From the NCBI GenBank assembly GCA_027577415.1, contig JANBQS010000545.1:1-15620 (forward strand): a stretch of DNA of 15,620 nucleotides. Reading direction: 5' to 3'. Position 1 is the stretch's first letter; every line of letters begins with the position of its first letter. The notes under the pieces were generated by a model. It ran no database searches. It had not been told where the DNA came from and saw only the letters and a list, made by a program, of their open reading frames with translations. The stretch comes from Coemansia sp. RSA 922 (Eukaryota; Kickxellomycota; Kickxellomycetes; Kickxellales; Kickxellaceae). Shown here piece by piece: positions 8,718-15,620 of the stretch. A program made the position numbers and the translations under genes.

Positions 8718-9094
8718 GGTTGCCTTTAATCCTCAATATACAATGAATGCCATACAATCGTGCCAATCAATATCAGCAACTTTTGACATCTGTCCAAATA
8801 TGCTGTGATACACATTTTGTTTCAACCAAATGGGCACATACCTTTATTACAGGATGTTTTCTATCTGACATACATATATTCCCATGTACTTTGTAATTAT
8901 TATAGGTAGCTGGTGCTAGAATATTTTATGCGTTCACCATTGCTCCTAGCCATTGCTTTTCTTTTTAAGCCATGCTGATTGTTGCTAATACTATCTGTAT
9001 TCAAAAATAGAACCATTGCTGTCAACATTTTATCTGTGGGATTTGCTTCTTGCATTCACAATGGCCTACCGCTGTTGCGCCTACATACATATAT
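8718..9094. other. AT-rich intergenic stretch, no gene seen
   Basis: This lies 3' of the PTM1-like gene and at the downstream end of the copia relic. It contains the probable PTM1 3' UTR and simple AT-rich sequence. No protein, tRNA or convincing long terminal repeat is visible. A plus-strand ORF that starts at 8979 runs antisense through the copia relic and shows no recognisable features. Confidence 0.5.
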
Positions 9095-9640
9095 TAAGAT
9101 GCACCTCAAGCATAATTGCACCCAGAGACTTGGTCAAGTTTGTACATGCCTTGCTAAAAGAGGTAGTGTGATAAACATAACGTGTAGCGATAGTGCTTGT
9201 TGTCTACAGTAAGGGATCCAGAGCGCACCAATAAAATTGCTGCTTGATCAGCATCCAGGACTGTTGGCTAGGGCATATTAATGTGTAGTTACTCCAGCAA
9301 GTCGCAGATCCACATCAACTCGCATAGGCCAGCATTGAGAGCATAGAGTTCAGCTTCGGCAATCGACTGAGGAATCGCAGACTTGACTTTCTTGGACCTC
9401 TAGGGCACTGTACCGTCAGCTATCTTGATAACGTATCTAATGTTTGAAGTCAGCACCCAAGCGGAAATAGTTGGCATTAGCCGTGCATATTTGGGCTTCT
9501 AACTTCTCTTCTTTTTTACGAACCAATTTATTTACAATTATCCTCTTCTCTGTCGCCCGGCCAAAAAATAACATCACCATGTGTCTTATCATATTAGGCA
9601 GCTCTTGCATAGCTTCGAAGAGAAATTCGCGTAAAAGCTC
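9095..9640 (-). pseudogene. Ty1/copia retrotransposon relic, RNase H part of pol
   Basis: Read on the minus strand, the fragment begins in the RT-RNase H connection (MQELPNMIRHMVMLFFG, about 9607-9557). Next comes a degraded RNase H start (CTANANYF). It then shifts frame by one near 9440 into IRYVIKIADGTVP-stop-RSKK. The most diagnostic piece follows: SIAEAELYALNAG and LCELMWICDLLE (about 9365-9291), the copia EAE-Y-AL / WL-LL signature. After that come VLDADQAAILL and VDNKHYRYT, equivalent to the DNxxA and KHIxxxYH motifs. Stops interrupt the frame: TAG probably replacing the Trp of the usual VSWRSKK motif, then TAA, TAG, TAG and TGA. Integrase, most of RT, gag and both LTRs are absent. It is an old, dead fragment lying 3' of the acyltransferase gene in the same orientation. 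Confidence 0.85.
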
Positions 9641-9742
9641 AGGGAACATAATTTAGGAACTAGTGTGTTGAATCACTAGTGTTGTCAACTAGGAAAATAA
9701 GGACAGCTGTTATAAATTATAATTGGACCTAAGAATATATGC

Positions 9743-11236
9743 TTAAAATATGAGCGTGGCCAAATCAAGCCAGCTTGCGTTGCAGAGTATGTTGCTCATT
9801 GCACGCGAGGTGGTAGTCATATGAATGTTGTATCCAGTCTGGGACGGGTGAACAGGCATGACTTTCACAAAGTTTATCGCACTGTGTGGGATTGGGCTCA
9901 CCCACACCGGGGTTCCAAAGCCAAAGTTGAGACCATAGAGCGGAAACCGCGACTGGTTGGTGATAAAAACCTTTTCGGGGTGGTTAATCGTGTATACCAG
10001 CGGCTGAGCAAAGCTACTGGGGAATCTGTTCAGAGTGTGGACAAACTGACTTATATACGGTCCGTCAAGGTCCTGGACAGCTGCTCGCACTCGACTCGCG
10101 ACTTGGGCGTGTGATTCGGGTGTGATGGGCGACTCCATTCGTTGTAGCGAGTTGACCGCTAGCTGCGGAATGACGCAATTACCAGTGTAGCCAATGTCGC
10201 AGATGTCTAGTCGGTGGCGTATGTCGGCAATCACGAATGTTAGATGCTCATTCTCTGTCTTGGCAAACAGATCGCCGAAAATGCTTGAGCTGATAGACAT
10301 CAGTCGGCTTAGAATACCTCCATTACCACTACTTGTCATCGCGCTTTTAATCCCATTAACAATAGTCATGCTGGCGAGTGAGGCGATCAAGTCGTTGTCT
10401 GAGAGGCGTATATCGCTGGGGACATAGTTGCTAAGCGAGCATCGTAGGGCTTCCAAGCGCTCCTTTGATATGTGAAACATGTGGGCTTCAGGCTTGCCCA
10501 TTGACGCAACAACGCTCATAATTCGCCCACGTAGGGCAGGAGAAATCCACGCAAGAGCGCTAGCAGCAAACCTTGGAACGAAAAACAGGTCCGAAGCAGC
10601 AGCAGACGTTGGCCGTCGATCAAGCGATAGTGCCTTATGCACAATGTTGCGGTCAAAGTGAAATACGCGATGCTCCACAACAGATCTGACTCCATCGCAG
10701 CATGCTTGGCGACAATGCTCCGCCCATCTGTCCATAAATGCGCAGAACCCGATGCCGTCAACAACGTAGTGCGACATATTGGCAAATAAAAGCATGCCAC
10801 TGTTATCACGAAGACGAGCGCAATGAGTGTTGGCTAGCTTGATTACACCGTCTGCTCCGGCAGTAGTAACCACGCATACCGACACAAGATCCTTTGGAAA
10901 TAAGTCCCAGTTGTAGTTGGCTGCCTTGAGCTCATCAAAGTGGACATCGTAAGTCGACTCGCGATACTCGGGAAGGTTGAGGTTGTTGCGATCAACCACA
11001 ACCGATCCTCGGCCTTCAGCCCCCATGTACAAATGCCCAGCCAGCAAAGGAAACTCGAGCAGGGTCTTGTAAAAGGAGTCTCGCAAGGCATCTCCGGGCA
11101 TAAACAGGTCGCGCTTGTCTGCTGCCATTGTATTCTCAAAGTGGTAGATAAACGGAATGTTTGAAAACGACGACAGAGTGTCCAATACAGCTAGCTCGAT
11201 GGTCTGCGACTCAACGTTGGCGGTAAAATACTCCAT
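9743..11236 (-). CDS. BAHD-type acyltransferase (transferase family PF02458)
   Basis: 497 residues, stop TAA. ATG at 11236 is the first ATG in frame and has a good context (ACAGCCATGG). Seen: the catalytic HxxxD as H156-YVV-D160-G (SHYVVDGIG), the early FPLLAGHL segment typical of the family, ADIRHRLD (337-344), YTGN (350-353), and the structural DFGWG motif in altered form as NFGFG (437-441) before TPVWV. Known: BAHD enzymes are soluble monomers that move an acyl group from acyl-CoA to a hydroxyl or amine; the histidine is the base and DFGWG is structural. Fungal members acylate secondary metabolites (for example trichothecene 3-O-acetyltransferase). The substrate cannot be read from sequence. 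No biosynthetic partner gene is nearby; transposon relics lie on both sides. No disruption is seen, so it is probably functional. Confidence 0.88.
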   Translation of the reverse strand: MEYFTANVESQTIELAVLDTLSSFSNIPFIYHFENTMAADKRDLFMPGDALRDSFYKTLLEFPLLAGHLYMGAEGRGSVVVDRNNLNLPEYRESTYDVHFDELKAANYNWDLFPKDLVSVCVVTTAGADGVIKLANTHCARLRDNSGMLLFANMSHYVVDGIGFCAFMDRWAEHCRQACCDGVRSVVEHRVFHFDRNIVHKALSLDRRPTSAAASDLFFVPRFAASALAWISPALRGRIMSVVASMGKPEAHMFHISKERLEALRCSLSNYVPSDIRLSDNDLIASLASMTIVNGIKSAMTSSGNGGILSRLMSISSSIFGDLFAKTENEHLTFVIADIRHRLDICDIGYTGNCVIPQLAVNSLQRMESPITPESHAQVASRVRAAVQDLDGPYISQFVHTLNRFPSSFAQPLVYTINHPEKVFITNQSRFPLYGLNFGFGTPVWVSPIPHSAINFVKVMPVHPSQTGYNIHMTTTSRAMSNILCNASWLDLATLIF

Positions 11237-11333
11237 GGCTGTAGAGAATAAATATAAGAGCAAAAGTATTAGAAAACGATGTTAAGCAAGAGAGTAGAGC
11301 TAGCTAAACTCGCCCCAACATGGAACGAGGGGG

Positions 11334-11341
11334 AATTTATA
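11334..11341 (-). promoter_or_regulatory. Possible TATA box of the acyltransferase gene
   Basis: TATAAATT on the minus strand lies about 100 bases upstream of the acyltransferase start codon. Position and strand fit a core promoter. The region is AT-rich, so chance occurrence is possible. Confidence 0.4.
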
Positions 11342-11354
11342 GTCGCTGCATTTA

Positions 11355-12122
11355 TCGCACTATAGTGGTGCCTGTGCATGCTCTACCATTTGTGTGGGTG
11401 TATTTCTCGCTTTGGTAGTAGTGTGCTCTTTGTCTTAGATAGAACAAACAATAGATGCCCATGTGCCACTTGTTGCAAAGCACATTGACTTTTGGTGCAC
11501 GTTATCTTTCATCCGCCAGCGACTCAATGCACCTGAAAAGTGGCGGCAGGGAGGCGCCCATGGCGTGGGTTTTCACCAGATGTTCGGATGGAAGCAAAAT
11601 ACTTCGCAGGAGCTGGCTAAAAAAATTATACTTTGACGGGTGCAATAGTGCTGGGTAATTGTGAATATTATTCAACTCGTCACTGATGGAAAGCTGTCCA
11701 GCCTAGTACAATGACAACGTGTGGCTGGAAGTGCTTCTTTTGTCTCTGCATTGTTTCCCACCACGGCTGGCTCTTTTGGCTGATACTCCCAGAAGTGTAC
11801 TGATGTATACTTCTGTTGACAGGACATCCAAGTATTCTAATGCCAGTTGTTCTCAGAAACTGTTGATGCTTTTTTTAGATTGGTCTAGCTTAGCGTTCTG
11901 GTGTAGCGTGTTGACGATGCAATGCATGCTGGCTGGCGACAACTGCCAAAGAAGTTGGCAGTAATACTGACAGGTTGCTTCTGGATCTATACTCGCTCAC
12001 TTGCATATATCAGCTTGGTGCTTTAGTGTTTCATCATTTGCTTCCTCATTTGTTTTCTCTAAATATATCTGAGCCACAGCTTTAATAGAAACATGTTGAT
12101 CTCTGCTCACATTTATCAAGTA
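11355..12122 (-). pseudogene. Unrecognised coding relic on the minus strand (tentative)
   Basis: One minus-strand frame of 256 codons carries only four internal stops (TGA 11999-11997, TGA 11855-11853, TAG 11705-11703, TAA 11504-11502). About 12 would be expected by chance. The readable pieces look protein-like, for example AVAQIYLEKTNEEANDETL, LALEYLDVLSTEVYISTLLG and SKYNFFSQLLRSILLPSEHL, with amphipathic character and balanced composition. I do not recognise a family. It could be a decayed host gene or a transposon segment. The last part overlaps the presumed promoter of the acyltransferase, so its 3' limit is uncertain. Shorter plus-strand ORFs (11455-11658, 11719-11964) overlap it and look no better. 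Chance openness cannot be excluded. Confidence 0.3.
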
Positions 12123-12364
12123 TTATTAGCTCCAACCAGAACTTTCAACATATGCTTATTGGAGCCCATGGCATAGCTATGAGTACAACTAATTTCCTAA
12201 CGGCTCCTAGTTCTTGCTCTCTCTTGTTTAATTGTATCTCCAATTAATGCAGGCAATCCTTCTAACGCTTCTTATGTTGACCCGCCTTATCTAATAACCA
12301 CGACTATACACATAATAAAGCAGACTTACATGCATGCTCTTCGGGGCACTAGCCGGGAGAAAAC

Positions 12365-12709
12365 GGCCAGTCCCCAGACTTTCTGGCAGTCGCAGAGGTC
12401 AACTGCAAGAACAAAGTGACAATGGACGGTTGGACATTCATTTGCATCCCACTCATTTGGACACGCACAACAGCAAAGCATAGCCTAATGATAAGCTGGA
12501 ACAGAGCACGATTTGCCGGGATTATTCAGCTGTCAAATGAGACTGTGAACACAATTTCCGTATTCGTCGGTCCCCCAGTAGAACCGAAGCAACTATGGCG
12601 ATTTGCATACCTGCCGCCAAAACTAGACAACAGAGAGGCGATTGCCAAGCTCACAGCTCACAGATCACATATCCTTCAAGATGGACTCACTGATGATCAT
12701 TATTGGTGA
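12365..12709 (+). pseudogene. LINE endonuclease domain, N-terminal part
   Basis: In this frame the sequence reads SPDFLAVAEVNCKNKV, then DGWTFICIP, ARFAGIIQL, and FAYLPPKLDNREAIAKL. These follow the layout of an exonuclease-endonuclease-phosphatase domain: D-(F/I)-L-x-(L/V)-x-E early, a GW strand, then the YLPP-type strand before the GDxN motif. The conserved early Glu is present (AEV, codon 12395-12397). The frame then runs into a stop at 12707-12709, while the continuation lies in another frame from about 12670, so an indel lies near 12660-12680. A GTG or ATG start near 12416-12424 is not a real start; the fragment is 5'-truncated. Confidence 0.75.
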
Positions 12710-14140
12710 CCTCAACAGCCGCCTGGGGTAGCTATCGTGTGACCATGGTGACAACCCTAGAGGACACATTCTCAAAGCTCACATATGCGCCATGGACATG
12801 GAGGTGATTAACACTCGCCTACCTGTGCCACAAATGACATTCTCGAACCACAACGGCTCATCGATAGTCGATTTTGCATTGGCCGAACCAGCAGCGAAAG
12901 CCACCATCCTTGATTTTTGGGTGGCAGAAGCCAACGGTATCACGGAGGAGAGAAACGAGCTATGCTTAGCGAGCAACCACAGAGCCATCGAGTGTTGCAT
13001 ATCGTTGCCACATACAGAAGGCATAGTGGCCCAACCGCGGCTCCGCACTAACCTCCTAGATACAGACGATGACGCCTGTGACAAATACCACCGTCTCCTA
13101 GACGATGGCTTTAAGGAGTGGGCGGAGGAAGCTAAGCAGCTACTATCGCTAGATCCGAATACTACCACATTTGAGGAGGCAACAGCAGCACTGGAGTCGC
13201 TCAATGACAATTTCTGCAGCATAATTCGCGACGCTCTGGAGCAGTCAGTAGGGCGATACCGACCGCTCAGACCGAGGAAACCACCATGGTTGTCTCGCTC
13301 GCTAAAGGAGCTTAAGAACCGCGCAATTCTCAAATATCTCTACTATCAGTTACTAACAGAGAGTGCGTCTGCCAGCGAACACCTCACAATCCTCGCTCAT
13401 GAGGATGCATTGGAAGCCCAAAGGGAGTTCAATACGGCTTACCAGTATGCAGCACTCGCCTGGTGGCAACGCAGACAGCGCCTACTGTCTGCAGGCACTG
13501 TTAATGCCATGATGCGCAGCATTAGCCGCAGTATCCGGGCAAAGCAGAGTTCTACCTCACCGAGCAACATACAGCACGAGGGTAAGCGAGCCATCGACGT
13601 CATTCGCGAGCACTTTGGCATAGTACTAAACCACAACGCCAGCCCGATCAGCATCGTTGATGAGGAATACCGACGCCACCTACGGAAGAGTCAGACCAAC
13701 CCGTTCACCGCTGATACAGTGAAACATGCGCTCAAGCATTGTGGATCCAGCAAAGCACCCGGTCCAGACGAACTCCAAGTAGAAGCTCTCAAAGCCAGTT
13801 CTGACGCAGTCGAAGCTTTTATGCAGCTACTCCAGCTCTGTTGGCACTTTAGCGCCATCCCAGTCGCGTGGAATCAATCCCAACTAGTGCCCATCTTTAA
13901 GAAGGGTAACCCCGCGATGGTCGCCAACTACCGTCCTATATGTATCGGATCTATATTAAGGAAGGTCGCCGAGAAATGCATGCTCAATCCGATTACTCAG
14001 AAGATGCGCTCGCTCGATCGCAGCCAGCAGGGCTTTCGCTCTCATCGGTCCACAGTCGATGCTGTAGCAGCACTCCACACAGCTGCATTGTCGTGCCCAC
14101 GGGAATTCCGCGCCATCTTAACTTGGGATATTAAAGACAT
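12672..14140 (+). pseudogene. LINE endonuclease C-terminal part, linker and RT fingers to motif A
   Basis: This frame resumes the endonuclease at MIIIGDLNSR (12693-12722 region), has TAG at 12729-12731, then NPRGHIL, a TFSNHNGSSIVDFAL strand, and SNHRAI where SDH is usual. A helical linker follows up to about 13690. The RT begins with NPFTADTVKHAL and continues through SSKAPGPDELQ, VPIFKKGNPAMVANYRPIC, a LRKVAEKCM helix and QQGFRSHRSTVDAVAAL. It ends in motif A as DIKDMYD (14127-14147), with the first catalytic Asp at 14127-14129. The frame stays open to 14252, but after motif A the protein is meaningless because the true continuation is in the next frame. The open run from 12732 is over 500 codons, so decay here is modest. 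Confidence 0.85.
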
Positions 14141-14142
14141 GT

Positions 14143-15363
14143 ATGACTGTGTCCTCTCTGTCACCGTTGTTGTTCAACTACACAGCCGACAAAGCACCAG
14201 GCCTGGTGACCAAGGAAGGGCTGAGCGCTTGTGCTGCACACCGTCGCATTGATGTCATCGCCTTTGCCGATGACCTTACCACAGTTGCTCGCTCGCCCGA
14301 CGAAGCCCAGAGCACCTTGGATATGATGTCCATATTTGCCGCTGAACACAAGATTACTTGGGCCCCAGAGAAGTGTGTCTTTCTAGCTAACCCGCAACTG
14401 TCACTCCAGATCGATGGATAGGCTCTTCCGCAAGAATGTTACTTCAAGTACCATGGAGTTATGATCGGCGTCGAGGGCATTGCTCCCAAAAAACACATAG
14501 AGTTGCTGTGTGCGCGTGCACAAGCCAAGCTTGGCTACATGCACAGCGTCGGCATCACGCACTTGGGTGGTAATCTCAACCAGGCAATTGGCACGTATAA
14601 GGCCTTTATCCGGCCCACCATGGAGTACGCCTTGGAGATCTACATTCCAAACGCCTCATTTATTAAGGCTTTGGAGTGCTGCTAGGGTGACATGTTGCAT
14701 GTCATGCCCAAAGTACCCAAGTCAACGTCATATGCGGCTATTCTTTTGCTGTGTAAGATGGAGGCAATGGAGCACCGCTGGCATGCAAAGATGTCCAGCT
14801 GCATTCGCCATCATCAGCTCGACACTGACAACAAGCACAACCTTAATAGTCTTTTCAATATAGAACGTGTTGCGCAGATGAAGAGTAGCCGCTTGATCCC
14901 GTGGCTGTGCCTGGAGGCATAGTGCGCCGGCCCACCTCATCGCATCACCACGACCATCGGCGAAATGAAGCAGGCTAGCTTGCAGGCCCTTAGGGGCACT
15001 AACAAGTTGGCCACACGAGTCGCTCAGATCACGTCGCGGGGCTTCATATGCTTGATGTTTGTACAGCACAGGATGCCGATCATCCATTGGCTTCTAGACG
15101 CTATGGCGATTCAGCTCTCACAGTGCCCAAAGCGTGGCGGGACTATATCTCGCGACCACGCCGCAGACTGCATCAGTGCCGCCACTAAGCTTGGCCCTCT
15201 CATTGCAAATGCTCTCCGCAAGCTACACGAGCAACAAAGGCAACACCTACAACAGGCGAATGCCATTGACGCTGCGCTCATGGTACTAAACAAGAACAAT
15301 ATGGCTAGTGCGATTAAGATTGCATTGGTCATTGGTAAGATCTATACCCATTGCCTCTGTTGA
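14143..15363 (+). pseudogene. LINE RT palm C-terminal part, thumb and C-terminal domain
   Basis: The frame picks up at the end of motif B (SLSPLLFN, 14155-14178), without its GxxQG start. Motif C is intact as FADD (14263-14274). After it come the thumb segment (WAPEKC), KYHG where KYLG is usual, and a helical region ending in AFIRPTMEYALEIY. Three in-frame TAG codons follow at 14419, 14683 and 14920, and reading through each gives a sensible family protein (for example GDMLHVMPKVPKSTSYAAIL). The C-terminus holds QCPKRGGTISRDHAADC (15121-15171), a CX2CX7HX3C-like zinc motif in which the second Cys is Arg. The frame ends with TGA at 15361-15363. Confidence 0.85.
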
Positions 15364-15620
15364 CACTTGCTTATAATACCACTTACGTCCCTTATAAATC
15401 CGAGTGGTGTCCCCAAGAAGAGTTATTAACAACACCAAAGCAGCATCAGAATAAACATAATCAAGGGTTTAGACAACATAAATAGGGTAAATGTTCTTTT
15501 TATTATCAATACACTTATTTATATAGTAAATTTTGATATTCGTCTTGTCAACAGTTGCATGTTTATAATTGTATACTACGCTTAAATATTATTGGTGATA
15601 CTCAAGTATATTCAAGCCTT
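15364..15620. other. AT-rich tail after the LINE, no gene seen
   Basis: This stretch may hold the LINE 3' UTR followed by flanking DNA. It becomes strongly AT-rich after about 15480. No poly(A) tract, tandem 3' repeat or ORF of interest is visible, so the exact 3' end of the element is not defined. Confidence 0.5.

Larger units (their letters stand above)
12340..15363 (+). mobile_element. 5'-truncated, degenerate LINE-type (non-LTR) retrotransposon
   Basis: In order, the element shows an APE-type endonuclease (from about 12365), a linker, a reverse transcriptase with the fingers motifs, FADD and thumb, and a C-terminal region with a CCHC-like zinc motif. There is no trace of ORF1 or of an RNase H domain. 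The 5' limit (about 12340) is where endonuclease similarity stops. The 3' limit is given as the last stop codon; any 3' UTR beyond it is not defined. Lesions: a frameshift near 12660-12680, in-frame TAG at 12729, 14419, 14683 and 14920, a palm-domain deletion near 14145 and probable active-site changes. Tad1- or I-like clade is a guess from domain order; a tree would be needed. It is not autonomous. Confidence 0.9.

Noticed and set aside
8980..9027. TGTTG...CAACA segment near the copia relic, resembling LTR ends
   Set aside because: At 48 bases it is far too short for a copia LTR, and no second copy is seen on the other side of the relic.
8979..9212. 77-residue plus-strand ORF
   Set aside because: It runs antisense through the copia relic and has no recognisable domain or good start context; probably a shadow of the relic.
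9658..9692. Cluster of short repeats with ACTAGTGT twice (9659-9666, 9675-9682) and CTAG ends
   Set aside because: Eight-base repeats in AT-rich DNA; no link to an element boundary, terminator or binding site could be supported.
12729..14922. TAG read as an amino acid (stop-codon recoding) because reading through all four TAGs restores the LINE protein
   Set aside because: Host genes in the window (RNR2, PFF1, TMEM128-like) use TAG as their natural stop, and the LINE also has frameshifts and a domain deletion, so simple decay is the better explanation.
1..15620. tRNA, rRNA, CRISPR arrays or spliceosomal introns
   Set aside because: No tRNA-like internal boxes, repeat-spacer arrays or interrupted domains needing introns were found by eye. 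The broken frames occur only in transposon relics and the tentative relic upstream of the acyltransferase, and fit indels and stops rather than splice sites.

Overview
The window looks like nuclear DNA of a fungus with compact, intron-poor genes. An early-diverging lineage such as Kickxellomycotina is my guess from gene style, not something the sequence proves. The host genes have clear fungal relatives: a plasma-membrane syntaxin, the small subunit of ribonucleotide reductase, a PFF1-type vacuolar membrane protease, a four-helix membrane protein, a PTM1-type seven-helix Golgi protein and a BAHD acyltransferase. All are uninterrupted reading frames here, and they end with TAA, TAG or TGA, so the standard code applies.

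Layout. Positions 1-8.72 kb form a dense housekeeping block. The C-terminal part of an Sso1/2-like t-SNARE (+, cut by the left edge) converges on RNR2 (-). RNR2 shares a 605-bp bidirectional upstream region with the PFF1-like gene (+). On its RNR2 side this region carries a TATA box, a near-palindromic E2F/MBF-like site, several ACGCGA/CGCGAA motifs and two CCAAT boxes. PFF1 converges on a small TMEM128-like gene (-) with only 29 bases between stop codons. That gene is divergent from the PTM1-like gene (+) across about 240 bases.

From 8.72 kb to the right edge the character changes to AT-rich, gene-poor DNA with transposon debris. A decayed Ty1/copia RNase H segment (-) lies at about 9.1-9.64 kb. 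An intact BAHD-type acyltransferase gene (-) follows at 9.74-11.24 kb. Next is a stretch with a weak, unrecognised coding relic on the minus strand (about 11.35-12.12 kb). Last is a 3-kb 5'-truncated, multiply broken LINE-type retrotransposon (+, about 12.34-15.36 kb) with endonuclease, reverse transcriptase and C-terminal zinc-binding parts.

The first-block genes serve general cell biology (secretion, dNTP synthesis, vacuole, Golgi) and do not form an obvious pathway. The acyltransferase, enclosed between transposon relics, is the only accessory-type gene that looks functional. I do not see a new multi-gene system. The most useful observations are the cell-cycle promoter architecture of RNR2, the island position of the acyltransferase, and the specific lesions in the two retroelements.
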